Positions 7,745 to 16,405 of a stretch of 64,000 nucleotides of DNA are shown here, in pieces. Position 1 is the stretch's first letter. Every line of letters starts with the position of its first letter. The stretch comes from Iningainema tapete BLCC-T55 (GTDB lineage: Bacteria > Cyanobacteriota > Cyanobacteriia > Cyanobacteriales > Nostocaceae): positions 1 through 64,000 of the forward strand of contig NZ_JACXAE010000060.1 of NCBI RefSeq assembly GCF_014698965.1. Direction: 5' to 3'. Below the pieces are notes generated by a model. It did no database searches and was not told where the DNA came from. It saw only the letters and a program-made list of their open reading frames with translations. The position numbers were made by a program, and so were the translations under genes.

Positions 7745-9280
7745 ATGTTAAGAAATATGTCAGCAATGCTTTATCCTGTTGGCACTGGTAAATCTCGTGT
7801 TGTTGTTATTGGTGCTGGAATTGGTGGTTTAACGGCGGGAGCATTGTTAGCCCGTCGAGGTTATAGTGTTTTAATTGTGGATCAAGCTATTGTTCCGGGA
7901 GGATGTGCTTCTACTTTCAAGCGTAAGGGTTTTACCTTTGATGTGGGAGCGACTCAGGTAGCAGGGTTGGAACCTGGAGGTATTCATCACCGTATTTTCT
8001 CGGAATTAGAAATAGATTTGCCAGCAGCAACGCCTTGTGACCCTGCTTGTGCTGTATACTTACCAGGAGAGAAGACTCCGATTAATGTTTGGCGCGATCC
8101 AGATAAGTGGGATGAGGAACGTTGTCAGCAGTTTCCTGGCAGTAAGCCTTTTTGGCAGTTGATATCAACTTTGTTTCAAGCTAGTTGGAATTTTCAAGGA
8201 CGCGATCCTGTGCTACCACCGCGTAATGTGTGGGATTTGTGGCAATTAACTAAGGCAGTGCGGAGTGATACACTAATTACTGTACCCTACAGTTTGTTTA
8301 CAGTGGGGGATGCTTTGCGAGCCTATAAGTTGGCGCATGACAATCGGTTGAGGACGTTTTTGGATCTGCAACTCAAGTTGTATTCCCAAGTGAGTGCAGA
8401 GGAAACAGCGCTACTTTATGCAGCTACAGCTTTGAGTGTATCACAGTTGCCGCATGGATTGTTTCATTTACAAGGTAGTATGCAGGTATTGAGCGATCGC
8501 CTAGTCTCTGCTTTGGAAAGAGATGGTGGTAAGTTGTTGATGCGTCACGCTGTTGAACATATTCACGTAGAACAAGGCAAAGCAACTGCGGTAGTAATTC
8601 GTAATACTAAAACAGGTGAAGTGTGGACGGAATCAGCAGACCATGTGGTTGCTAATGTTACTGTACAAAATCTAGTACAATTGTTGGGAGAAAAAGCACC
8701 GATTGGTTATAAGCAGCGAGTGGAAAAATTACCACCAGCAACAGGTGCGTTTGTAGTGTATTTGGGTGTAGATGAAAGCGCTATTCCTCTTGGATGTCCA
8801 CCCCATCTCCAATTTATGTACAATCCTAATGGTCCAGTTGGAGAGAATAATTCCCTGTTTGTTTCTGTTAGTCATCCCGGTGATGGGCGTGCTCCGGCAG
8901 GGAAAGCAACAATTATTGCTTCTTCTTTTGTCGATCCTCAACAGTGGTGGAATACAGAAAATTATCAAGGACTCAAACAAAAGTATACACTTGAAGCGAT
9001 CGCTCATCTTGCTGAATTCTTTTACCTGAAACCAGAAACCATCATTCATGTGGAAGCAGCCACACCTCGCACTTTTGCTCATTACACAGCACGAGATCAG
9101 GGTATTGTTGGTGGTATTGGGCAAAGAATACCCACTTTTGGTCCTTTTGGTTTTGCCAATCGTACACCTATTAACCATCTCTGGCTAGTTGGTGATTCTA
9201 CCCATCCCGGTGAAGGTACTGCAGGTGTGAGTTACTCGGCGCTAACAGTTGTCAGGCAAATAGAGGCGGGGAAATTTTAG
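7745..9280 (+). CDS. crtD: CrtD-like carotenoid desaturase (FAD-dependent)
   Basis: 511 aa. N-terminal Rossmann FAD motif VIGAGIGGLTAGALLARRGY (residues about 21-40) with the PGGCASTFKRKGFTFDVGAT segment of the phytoene-desaturase/carotenoid-isomerase family, and the C-terminal FAD-binding box LWLVGDSTHPGEGTAGV. The match to cyanobacterial C-3',4'-desaturase CrtD (myxol pathway) is from memory and better than to CrtH. Membrane-associated carotenoid maturation is the likely role. The start is uncertain: ATGs at 7745, 7757 and 7766 are all in frame. Its last 90 codons are duplicated 10 kb downstream and its last 11 codons again at 14977, so its 3' end marks the left edge of an accessory island. 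Confidence 0.75.
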   Translation: MLRNMSAMLYPVGTGKSRVVVIGAGIGGLTAGALLARRGYSVLIVDQAIVPGGCASTFKRKGFTFDVGATQVAGLEPGGIHHRIFSELEIDLPAATPCDPACAVYLPGEKTPINVWRDPDKWDEERCQQFPGSKPFWQLISTLFQASWNFQGRDPVLPPRNVWDLWQLTKAVRSDTLITVPYSLFTVGDALRAYKLAHDNRLRTFLDLQLKLYSQVSAEETALLYAATALSVSQLPHGLFHLQGSMQVLSDRLVSALERDGGKLLMRHAVEHIHVEQGKATAVVIRNTKTGEVWTESADHVVANVTVQNLVQLLGEKAPIGYKQRVEKLPPATGAFVVYLGVDESAIPLGCPPHLQFMYNPNGPVGENNSLFVSVSHPGDGRAPAGKATIIASSFVDPQQWWNTENYQGLKQKYTLEAIAHLAEFFYLKPETIIHVEAATPRTFAHYTARDQGIVGGIGQRIPTFGPFGFANRTPINHLWLVGDSTHPGEGTAGVSYSALTVVRQIEAGKF

Positions 9281-9287
9281 AAAGCTG

Positions 9288-9611
9288 TTACTCTTCAACC
9301 TCAATAACCTCACCCGGAGCAATTCTCGCCAGTACATTGCGAACCTTTGGCATCAGTGGAAGCAAAGCGCTCAGGCGGTTGCTGGATGCAATCAAAACAA
9401 CTACTGCAACCCCAGCTTGTTGCAAGTTTTGCTGATACCGTAAATTTTGGTCTGCTGTTAATAAAACAGTGAAACTTTCTTGTATCATGAGTTGCAGTAG
9501 TTCACCATTCTTCTTACCCAACCATCCCATCTCCACAACTGTTCGTACTTTATAGTCAGTGAGTTCACGTTTAAGAGGTCGTGGAACACATTCATCAAGT
9601 AGAATGCGCAT
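9288..9611 (-). CDS. DUF5615 PIN-like toxin (left copy)
   Basis: 107 aa. MRILLDECVPRPLKREL at the N-terminus and LLTADQNLRYQQNL in the middle are the acidic motifs of the DUF5615 PIN-like family: D6 and E7, then D about 64. It is a predicted RNase toxin paired with the DUF433 gene, which it overlaps by 17 bp. It is convergent with crtD, 7 bp away. Almost identical to the copy at 19365-19688 (one residue differs, N versus S in VRNVL). Confidence 0.82.
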   Translation of the reverse strand: MRILLDECVPRPLKRELTDYKVRTVVEMGWLGKKNGELLQLMIQESFTVLLTADQNLRYQQNLQQAGVAVVVLIASSNRLSALLPLMPKVRNVLARIAPGEVIEVEE

Positions 9612-9819
9612 AAGCAGTCAGCATTTCCTTTGCTAATTCTAAGGCGGCGATCGCTTGTTCGCGTTTGACACTGGGAAAATGGTCTAGAAACTCATCAAGC
9701 GAATCACCTGCTTCAAGATAGTCAAGCAAAGTTTTCATCGGCACCCTCGTACCAACAAAAACAGGGGTTCCCCCCAGTATATCAGGGTCGCTATGAACAA
9801 CACGCGATGGGGATGTCAT
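9595..9819 (-). CDS. DUF433 antitoxin (left copy)
   Basis: 74 aa. DPDILGGTPVFVGTRVPMKTLLDYLEAG is the DUF433 signature: a small winged-helix protein that acts as the antitoxin and probable DNA-binding partner of DUF5615 toxins. First gene of the pair. A near-perfect inverted repeat (9857-9871) lies 37 bp upstream of its ATG and is a candidate operator. The translated copy at 19672-19896 is identical. Confidence 0.85.
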   Translation of the reverse strand: MTSPSRVVHSDPDILGGTPVFVGTRVPMKTLLDYLEAGDSLDEFLDHFPSVKREQAIAALELAKEMLTAYAHST

Positions 9820-9856
9820 GGCAGTTTAAGCTTATTGGTGACAAATACTGAGAGTG

Positions 9857-9871
9857 ATCCTAGCTTAGGAT
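9857..9871. promoter_or_regulatory. Candidate operator: ATCCTA-GCT-TAGGAT
   Basis: Perfect 6-bp inverted repeat upstream of the DUF433 start, with outer arms TGAGA (9849-9853) and TCTCA (9875-9879) that can extend it. In the right-hand copy both inner arms carry a compensating C/G change (see 19934-19948). Confidence 0.55.
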
Positions 9872-9879
9872 TATTCTCA

Positions 9880-10327
9880 TTTAACCCTGCTCAAAGTGCG
9901 ATCGCCTGGAGACAACCCTAATTAAACCTTGAACTCCTTTTTAGTTAGAATAACTACATCGCCCAAATTCACGCTATCTTTATCCCGTTACACCTTTCTT
10001 CTACTGGTTAGCATAGTTCCTGATTAGGCAGTTTTCTTCTTATGAAGTATAAAAACTTAGTAAAGTTTAAGTAATAACAAGTAATTAATCAAATGGCATC
10101 GGTATAATTAGATTAGTACAAAAATACAAAGAAAGTTGCTGTTTAGGGTGCTTGCCTTGATTTTGTTTGTAAAAAGCCTGCATATGGTGCAGTACAGGCT
10201 TAAGGCGAATATTAATACAGGAATGCTAAAAACATAAAATCCTTTAGGCTACATGTAGTGGAGTGATACAGTGTTGCGATAGTGGGAACGCCCTATATCA
10301 ATTTATTCAAATTCAAATAGGTGAAAG
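9880..10327. other. Intergenic region left of the small membrane protein
   Basis: About 450 bp with no gene. It contains an AAGCCTG (10174-10180) / CAGGCTT (10195-10201) inverted repeat and AT-rich sequence. Nothing else recognised. Confidence 0.4.
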
Positions 10328-10609
10328 ATGTTTGTTGATAGGTTATATATCAAAGCTTTGGATGAGGTAGACAAGGAAAATTTGACGGCAAATGAGGTAA
10401 GAATTCGTACCTTGGCTAAACATAGCTCTAGATTTCTTACTATTATTGGTTATTTGATGATTTTACCTTTTTTAATAATGGTATCAGTATTCGATAGAAA
10501 CTTTTATAGAATAATTGAAACATTAATAATTAATTTTGTTATAAAACCAAGTCGTTACACTTTTTATTACTTAATATACTTACCTTTAAAACTCATAATT
10601 AAAGGTTGA
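10328..10609 (+). CDS. Small membrane protein, unknown
   Basis: 93 aa. Residues about 34-55 (RFLTIIGYLMILPFLIMVSV) are a membrane helix and residues 62-90 are very hydrophobic with several Tyr, suggesting a second membrane segment. The N-terminus is charged and amphipathic. A GGTGAAAG sequence precedes the ATG. Base composition is markedly AT-rich compared with its neighbours. It stands 146 bp upstream of the STAND receptor units and may belong to that system; no family recognised. Confidence 0.5.
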   Translation: MFVDRLYIKALDEVDKENLTANEVRIRTLAKHSSRFLTIIGYLMILPFLIMVSVFDRNFYRIIETLIINFVIKPSRYTFYYLIYLPLKLIIKG

Positions 10610-10755
10610 AGTAGAACTAAAAAGTAGTGCGAGAAGTGTGATTAATATTTTATATAAAAGCTTTGTAGGAGGATTGCTTTCGGATTTTCCGGAAATGTCA
10701 TGCATAACGTTAAAAATATAGACAGTAGTGTAATATCGGATTTTGTTGTTAAATT

Positions 10756-11181
10756 ATGGAACCAACGACACTGACAGCGGCAGCGATCGCAACTCTCGCT
10801 TTAACAAAAGCCTTTGAAAAGACAATCGAAAAATTCACGGAAGTAGCCCTAGCTAAGATGAGTGAGCTACGGAAAAAGATTTGGGACAAGTTTCGCGGAA
10901 ACTTGAAGGCAGAAACGGCTCTGGCGGCAGCTGAAAAAGGCTCTAAGTCAGACTTAGATCGGGTTGCTGCTTACTTACAAGTAGTTATGAACGAAGAACC
11001 AGAGTTTGCTAGACAGATAGAAAAACTTGCTCGTGAGATTCAGCAAGAAATTAACAGCAGTGGGGTTCAAGGTCAGAATCTTCAGAATGTTTATGGTGGA
11101 GAAGCTGAACAGAATAATGCTATCAAGACCAATGCCCCAGTAATTCAAGGTGGTAGTGGTCACACGATAACATTCAACTGA
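10756..11181 (+). CDS. N-terminal (effector-associated) unit of a split STAND receptor
   Basis: 141 aa. Helical, beginning with the hydrophobic/amphipathic TLTAAAIATLALTKAFEKTIEKF pattern (written here as a description of residues 4-26), then a charged helical bundle and an Asn/Gly-rich tail ending GGSGHTITFN. Such small domains precede NACHT/STAND NTPases in cyanobacteria, either fused or as separate genes. The TGA at 11179-11181 is the only stop between this unit and the NTPase frame, which continues in exactly the same phase to 12393. No RBS is clear. Either a free small protein or the front of a receptor broken by a nonsense change. Confidence 0.65.
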   Translation: MEPTTLTAAAIATLALTKAFEKTIEKFTEVALAKMSELRKKIWDKFRGNLKAETALAAAEKGSKSDLDRVAAYLQVVMNEEPEFARQIEKLAREIQQEINSSGVQGQNLQNVYGGEAEQNNAIKTNAPVIQGGSGHTITFN

Positions 11182-12393
11182 CTACAGTCGCCCGAATGGG
11201 ATCGGGTAAAGTCAAATTCCCCACAATCTGATTTACAGCAGACTCAGCTTTCAAGCGTTCCCAACAAGTTCCAAGCACTGATTGATGATAAAACTAAGGA
11301 TTTTGTTGGGCGTGAATATGTTTTTGAGGCGATCGCCCAATTCATCTCCACTCAGCCCAACGGTTACTTTAGCATCATTGGCGACCCTGGAATGGGTAAA
11401 AGTGCTATTCTGGCAAAGTATGTGCAGGATACTGGGTGCATTGCTCATTTCAACGTGCAATTGCAAGGTCCAAACCGGGCAGACCAATTCTTGGAAAGTG
11501 TCTGCAAGCAACTGATTGACAGCTACCAGCTCCCTTATAACCTTTTACCATCAAATGCAACGCGAGATGGAGAGTTCATAGGTCAACTGCTGGATCAGGT
11601 TGCCCAAAGAAAAAATGGTAAACCTATAGTGATTGCCATTGATGCTTTAGATGAGGTTGACTCAGCCAGCTACAGGGACGCCAATATCCTGTACCTGCCA
11701 CCCCACTTGCCCACAAAAGTTTACTTCATTATGACACGACGGCGGGGTGTAGAAGTGCCATTAACGACTTATGCACCTGTACAGCTTTTCAACCTGCTAG
11801 ATTATCAAGCATATAGCCAGAGGGATGTGCGGGAATACATACAGATCCGTGTCAATAGCAGTGAACAACTGCGCCAGCGAATTAAAGAGCGAAAGGAGAC
11901 AATTGTTGAATTTACCAACAAAATCACCGATAAGAGTGAGAACAACTTCATGTACTTGCGATATGTACTGCAAGACATTGAAGAGGGTCTGTACAAGGAC
12001 TTGAGTCTCGAAAGTTTCCCTCAAGGTCTACAGGGATACTACGAGTTCCACTGGCGACGTATGGGAATGACTGCCACTCCGCTACCTGATGCCAAGATTA
12101 AGATTGTCTATATTCTGGGAGAGGTGAAACAACCTGTTTCCCGGCAGCAGATTTGTGACTTTTCTGGGGAAGATGCCCGCATAGTGCAGACTGTGTTAAA
12201 CGAGTGGGAACAATTTTTACACGACCTGCGTATCAACGAGCAAAGACGCTACAGCGTGTATCATGCGAGTTTCCGGGATTTTTTGCATCGTAAGGACATT
12301 CTGGAGAAAACTGGGTTGACAATTCCGGGTGTTCATTTGCTAATTGCCAAAGACCAGTTGAATAAGTGGAAGAATCGCTATCGCCGTGAATGA
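11182..12393 (+). pseudogene. STAND/NACHT-like NTPase unit, no start codon ahead of Walker A
   Basis: The open frame begins right after the TGA at 11179 in the same phase as the upstream unit. It encodes a typical STAND entry (FVGREYVFEAIAQFI), Walker A GDPGMGKS (11380-11403), Walker B-like VIAIDALDEVD, then helical and winged-helix segments ending YSVYHASFRDFLH. No ATG, GTG or TTG occurs between the TGA and Walker A; the first ATG (11392) is inside the P-loop. So a complete NTPase would need stop readthrough, a CTG/ATT start (11278/11281), or this is a disabled gene. The frame ends at 12393, overlapping the WD40 unit by 8 bp in the +1 phase. Confidence 0.7.
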
Positions 12394-14974
12394 GTTTGAT
12401 AATCTGTCACCTGAAGACGCAGAATATGTCATGAATTTGCCCTATCACTTAGCTATAAGTAGTATGGCAGATGACTTGTACGAATTAATGACTGAATTCG
12501 AGTTTATTGAATATAAGGTTTCCACGGGAGCACCACAGCCGCTAATTACAGATTACGATTTGGCATTGCAGCCTGACATCCAAATTCCTGAGGATAAGAA
12601 GGAAAGTCTGAGATTGATTCAAGGTTCTATTCGATTGTCAGCAAATGTTTTGGCAGATGATTCAAAACAGCTACCAGAGCAACTTTTAGGACGTTTGATG
12701 CATTGTAACCTTGTAGACGAGGAAATTACGGTACCAAAGTCATTATTCTGGTTTCCGTCTCTGTTTGGTAATTTTATTGGTGGCATTTCTGTAGTACTAG
12801 TATTACCGATATTACTTTTCTTAATCTTTCTCAAACTAACTCAGGAGCTTATCAGTTGGTTTTTCTATCGCCCAGCTTGGATTAAAAGGAAAATCAAAAG
12901 CAAAAAAGAACCTATTCTTCAAAAACCTATATCTTTAGGAATATTACTTTGGAATATTATTTTTTCACTCCTTCATCAATTAGCTCAGAATTTATTCATT
13001 ATATTTGTTAATTTACCAGTAACAATGATTAGTAGGTTTTTACCTATTAAAAAAACAAAGATAAAATTTGGAAATAAGCGTAAAATAAAATTGCAGCAAA
13101 ATGTAGAGAAACATGCTGAAATTTTGAAAATTTTAGAACAAGCGCAAAAGTCTCATGTCACACCCTGGCTGCGTCCCTTGACGCCCAACCTAACACCACC
13201 AGGGGGAGCATTATTGAGTATTCTCACAGGAGATATCAGAAATTCTTTCCAAGCAGTAATTATTACTCCTGACGGTAAACAGATAATTTCTGTTTCTACC
13301 GATGAAATCCTGACTGTTTGGGATTTACAGACAGGGAATATTTTGAAAACTCTTATTGGACATACTAGCTATGTTAATGGAGTAACTATTACTCCCAATG
13401 GTAAACACGTAGTTACTGCTTCAGACGACAATACACTAATTGTCTGGAATTTGCAAACAGGAAATATCTTAAAAACTCTCAAGGGGCATAGCGAACGAGT
13501 AAATGCAGTCGCCATAACTCCCGATGGGCAGAAGGCAATCTCGGCTTCAGGTGATAAATCCCTAATTATCTGGGATTTGCAGACAGGAAATATCTTGAAA
13601 ACTCTCATTGGGCATACCAAGGGTGTAAATGGAGTTGCCATCACTCCTGATGGTAAACATATTGTTTCAGCTTCAGACGATACAACCCTGATTATCTGGG
13701 ATTTACAGACGGGAAATATCTTAAAAACTCTTATTGGACATAGTAAATGGGTAATAGCAGTAGCTATTACACCTGATGGGCAAAAAGCAATTTCTGGTTC
13801 AGGTGATAAAACCCTGATTATTTGGGACTTGCAGACAGGAAATGTGTTTCAAATTCTCACCCAATCTACCGACTCAATAACCTCAATTGCTATGGCTCCC
13901 AATGGGAAAACGTTAATTACAGGTTCATTTAACCAAGAACTAATTGTTTGGGGTATTTCAGAGCAAGGAACAGCATACCGCTGGAAAACTTTCTCTAAGC
14001 ATCCTGAGCAAGTGAGAGCAGTTGCCATCACTCCTGATAGTAAACTTGCAGTTTCAGCTTCATTCAATGAACTTAGAATCTGGGATTTGCAATCAAGAGA
14101 AAGGCAGAAAAAAACTACTTGGCATTTGCTTTCTGTGCAAGCAGTAGCTATCACTCCTAATGGACAAATGGCAATTTCGGCTTCCGACGATTACAATCTC
14201 ATAGTTTGGGACTTACAATCAGGAACTCCCCTGAAACTTCTTAAATTTCATACCAAAGCTGTAAAGGCAGTCGCTATCACTCCTGATGGTAAACAGGCAG
14301 TTTCCGCTTCAGAGGATGAACAGATCATTCTTTGGGATTTACAGTCAGGACTACCATTAAACGTTTTCAAAGGACATAACACTGCGGTAAAAGCAGTCGC
14401 CGTCACTCCTGATAGACAACTAGCCGTTTCAAGAGGAGAAAGTCAACTCATTGTCTTGGATTTACGGTCAGGAAAAGAACTGAAAAATTTGGCTAAAGAC
14501 TTATCATCTGGATACGCAGTTGCTATCACTCCTGATGGGCAAAAGGTAGTAACAACTTCAGATTACACTCTAACAGTCTGGGATTTGTGGTCAGGAAAAG
14601 AACTCAAAACTTTTAGAGGTCATAGTGACTGGGTACAGGCGATCACTATTACCCCAGATGGAAAAAATATAGTTTCCGCTTCAAGTGATAAAACTCTGAT
14701 TGTTTGGGATTTGCAGACAGGAGATATAGAGGATATTCTTACAGGACATACATCAACGGTGTGTTCAGTTGCCATCAGTCCTAATGGGAAGCACGTAGTT
14801 TCCGCTTCATGGGATCACACCATCAAAGTTTGGGATTTAGATAGTGGCAAGGTAATTGCCAGTTTTACGGCAGATGATAATCTATATTGCTGTGCTGTTG
14901 CGCCTGATGGAGTAACAATTGTTGCAGGTGAGCATTCTGGTCAGGTGCATTTCTTACGGCTAGAGCTACCTTAA
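12386..14974 (+). CDS. WD40 double-propeller unit of a STAND receptor with a membrane insertion
   Basis: 862 aa from a GTG at 12386. Residues 1-105 (for example APQPLITDYDLALQP and LRLIQGSIRLSANVL) are the helical arm that in homologues continues directly from the NTPase, so this is the back half of one receptor. Residues about 115-245 are an unusual insertion with two hydrophobic stretches (131-150 and 184-212) and basic loops. After PWLRPLTPNLTPPGGALL come 14 WD40 repeats of about 42 residues, enough for two seven-bladed propellers. Repeats 2-5 are nearly identical at DNA level. Expression may depend on the 8-bp overlap (GTGAATGA) with the NTPase frame. Confidence 0.8.
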   Translation: MNEFDNLSPEDAEYVMNLPYHLAISSMADDLYELMTEFEFIEYKVSTGAPQPLITDYDLALQPDIQIPEDKKESLRLIQGSIRLSANVLADDSKQLPEQLLGRLMHCNLVDEEITVPKSLFWFPSLFGNFIGGISVVLVLPILLFLIFLKLTQELISWFFYRPAWIKRKIKSKKEPILQKPISLGILLWNIIFSLLHQLAQNLFIIFVNLPVTMISRFLPIKKTKIKFGNKRKIKLQQNVEKHAEILKILEQAQKSHVTPWLRPLTPNLTPPGGALLSILTGDIRNSFQAVIITPDGKQIISVSTDEILTVWDLQTGNILKTLIGHTSYVNGVTITPNGKHVVTASDDNTLIVWNLQTGNILKTLKGHSERVNAVAITPDGQKAISASGDKSLIIWDLQTGNILKTLIGHTKGVNGVAITPDGKHIVSASDDTTLIIWDLQTGNILKTLIGHSKWVIAVAITPDGQKAISGSGDKTLIIWDLQTGNVFQILTQSTDSITSIAMAPNGKTLITGSFNQELIVWGISEQGTAYRWKTFSKHPEQVRAVAITPDSKLAVSASFNELRIWDLQSRERQKKTTWHLLSVQAVAITPNGQMAISASDDYNLIVWDLQSGTPLKLLKFHTKAVKAVAITPDGKQAVSASEDEQIILWDLQSGLPLNVFKGHNTAVKAVAVTPDRQLAVSRGESQLIVLDLRSGKELKNLAKDLSSGYAVAITPDGQKVVTTSDYTLTVWDLWSGKELKTFRGHSDWVQAITITPDGKNIVSASSDKTLIVWDLQTGDIEDILTGHTSTVCSVAISPNGKHVVSASWDHTIKVWDLDSGKVIASFTADDNLYCCAVAPDGVTIVAGEHSGQVHFLRLELP

Positions 14975-14976
14975 AG

Positions 14977-15012
14977 ACAGTTGTAAGACAAACAGAGGCG
15001 AAAAAATTGTAG
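14977..15012 (+). pseudogene. 11-codon remnant of the crtD 3' end
   Basis: Two bases after the WD40 stop, the sequence reads TVVRQTEAKKL then TAG, matching the last residues of CrtD (TVVRQIEAGKF) and about 80 % of the bases at 9246-9283. The match starts sharply at the end of the receptor gene. It is the third copy of the crtD terminus in this region. Confidence 0.65.
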
Positions 15013-15179
15013 AATGCAGGCAAAGCCCATACAAGTATCAAGCCAATGAATATTTCTTTAAAACCTGAGTATGAAGTGTTCATTTAGTCTCAACTTGAGA
15101 AGGGGAGATGTTCTCAGTTCTTTCTTGGTGAACAACTTTAGTATACGGGAGATCGCCATCCGTCCGGTGCAGCAATTTG

Positions 15180-15491
15180 TTAGGTATCTGAGGGCTTGTG
15201 TTCTCTACGACTTTTCCAATATCCAGGTTCTCGACTACAATGCATTACAGCTAGAATGAGAATGTAGTCTTGCTCAATAGTGTAAAGAATTCCATAAGGA
15301 AACTTTCGTGTTAGACATCGGCGAACGTCCTCTTCAATTATACGCCAACGAGTAGGCGACTCTCTAATCCGATAGACGGCATCCTCAACTGCATTGATGA
15401 ACGTTTGGGCTAGCTCAGCACGTTGCATCGTATAGTATTGGACAGCTTCAGCATATTCAGTGAGCGCTTCAGGGTGAAATACAAATTTCAT
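15180..15491 (-). CDS. ParE/RelE-type toxin
   Basis: 103 aa. MKFVFHPEALTEYAEAVQYY at the N-terminus and the C-terminal ILILAVMHCSREPGYW strand are the RelE/ParE fold signature (H/C-R near the C-terminus). Predicted translation or gyrase inhibitor. The ATG overlaps the antitoxin stop by 4 bp. Ends near 15180 with a short tail beyond the usual GYW end. Confidence 0.85.
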   Translation of the reverse strand: MKFVFHPEALTEYAEAVQYYTMQRAELAQTFINAVEDAVYRIRESPTRWRIIEEDVRRCLTRKFPYGILYTIEQDYILILAVMHCSREPGYWKSRREHKPSDT

Positions 15492-15718
15492 TGCTCAAGC
15501 AACCGCCTCACCTGAGTCAAAGCTTCTTCCCCTGGAATCGGTTGAACTTCTCCGCTTCGGACTTCATCTCTTCGTCTTTTTGCCTCAGTATTCCAAGCTG
15601 CTTGAATTGCTGGCTCAATATCAAATTCAAGGCTCTCTACTAGTTTCTCTACCAAGAGTACTCTTGATGCACTTGGTAAAGACAATGCTTCCTGCATCAG
15701 TTGTTCTATGGATAGCAT
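15488..15718 (-). CDS. Addiction-module antitoxin (Unstab_antitox type)
   Basis: About 76 aa from ATG 15718; the longer frame to 15739 would use TTG. IEQLMQEALSLPSASRVLLVEKLVESL is the amphipathic signature of the small antitoxin family paired with ParE/RelE toxins, followed by an acidic, Arg-rich tail. It overlaps the toxin start by 4 bp. Its promoter region contains the left copy of a 60-bp direct repeat (15748-15808). Confidence 0.82.
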   Translation of the reverse strand: MLSIEQLMQEALSLPSASRVLLVEKLVESLEFDIEPAIQAAWNTEAKRRRDEVRSGEVQPIPGEEALTQVRRLLEQ

Positions 15719-15747
15719 GGTCACACAAATATTCTTCAAATGCTTTT

Positions 15748-15808
15748 AGTATACCTTTTCTCTACTAAAGCGCGATCGCGCTATGTGAGAATTGGGGGTT
15801 GAGAATAC
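15748..15808. repeat. Direct repeat, left copy flanking a ParD/ParE cassette
   Basis: About 60 bp matching 16406-16464 (shared blocks TACCTTTTCTCTACTA and TTGAGAATAC). On the minus strand it encodes FSTPNSH, the end of the YbjQ-type gene at 16426, so it is a copy of that gene's 3' end. Confidence 0.8.
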
Positions 15809-15879
15809 CCGTTGTCTTGCATGATCTTGCGTTGCAAGGCATATTAAGGGGAGAGAGCTTAACTATGGTCAGGAATTGT

Positions 15880-16122
15880 ATGAGCAAAGAAAACATTACC
15901 TTCCGCCTTGAGAGTGAAAAGCGTGTCATTTTGGATACCATCGCGGCTGGTCTTGATCGTGATAGAACGTATGTACTAAACGAAGCCATTGACCTTTATC
16001 TTGAGGTTTACCAGTGGCAGATAGCAGAGATTGAGGCAGGTGTTGCCGAAGCAGACGCTGGGGATTATGCTACCGATGAAGAGGTTCAAGCTGTTTTTGC
16101 AAAGCTAACCAATGCCCATTAA
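15880..16122 (+). CDS. Ribbon-helix-helix antitoxin (ParD/CopG type)
   Basis: 80 aa from ATG 15880, preceded by AGGA; an in-frame ATG at 15799 lies inside a duplicated repeat and is less likely. ENITFRLESEKRVILDTIAAGLDRDRT is an RHH N-terminus, followed by an acidic tail (EIEAGVAEADAGDYATDEEV) that would wrap the toxin. It overlaps the downstream toxin by 11 bp. Confidence 0.85.
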   Translation: MSKENITFRLESEKRVILDTIAAGLDRDRTYVLNEAIDLYLEVYQWQIAEIEAGVAEADAGDYATDEEVQAVFAKLTNAH

Positions 16123-16390
16123 ATGGTTGAAAAAAGCCCTTCGCAATGTAGAGCAGGCGCATGACTATATCGCCAGAGATCATCCGGCGGCGGCTGTGCG
16201 CGTTGTGTTAAAGATTCAGGCGGCTGTTGCCCAGCTTGAGAACTCCCCACATATAGGCAGACTTGGACGGGTTGAAGGGACGAGGGAACTGGTTGTTTTG
16301 CAAACGCCTTATATCGTGATTTACCGGGTAACATCGACGACGGTGACTATCATCCGGGTTTTGCATTCGTCTCGGAAGTACCCTTCTTAA
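16112..16390 (+). CDS. ParE-type toxin
   Basis: 92 aa. IKWLKKALRNVEQAHDYIAR, RLGRVEGTRELVV and the C-terminal VTIIRVLHSSRKYP are classical ParE/RelE features. Forms a complete module with the RHH gene. The module (15880-16390) is bracketed by 60-bp direct repeats, suggesting insertion as a cassette. Confidence 0.87.
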   Translation: MPIKWLKKALRNVEQAHDYIARDHPAAAVRVVLKIQAAVAQLENSPHIGRLGRVEGTRELVVLQTPYIVIYRVTSTTVTIIRVLHSSRKYPS

Positions 16391-16405
16391 ACCAAGATAT
16401 TTTCT

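Larger units (their letters stand above)
9009..9905. repeat. Direct duplication, left copy (crtD 3' end plus DUF433/DUF5615 pair)
   Basis: About 0.9 kb repeated in the same orientation at 19054-19982. By eye the toxin-antitoxin coding part differs at only three bases, while the crtD part differs at roughly 20 of 260, mostly silent. The two copies bracket about 9.1 kb of accessory genes. Confidence 0.9.

Noticed and set aside
8729-9178. 149-codon minus-strand frame opposite crtD
   Set aside because: Overlaps conserved crtD coding sequence completely; Cys-rich, no start signal.
13340-14970. Near-identical 126-bp repeats that could look like a CRISPR or satellite array
   Set aside because: They are in-frame WD40 repeats within one coding region.
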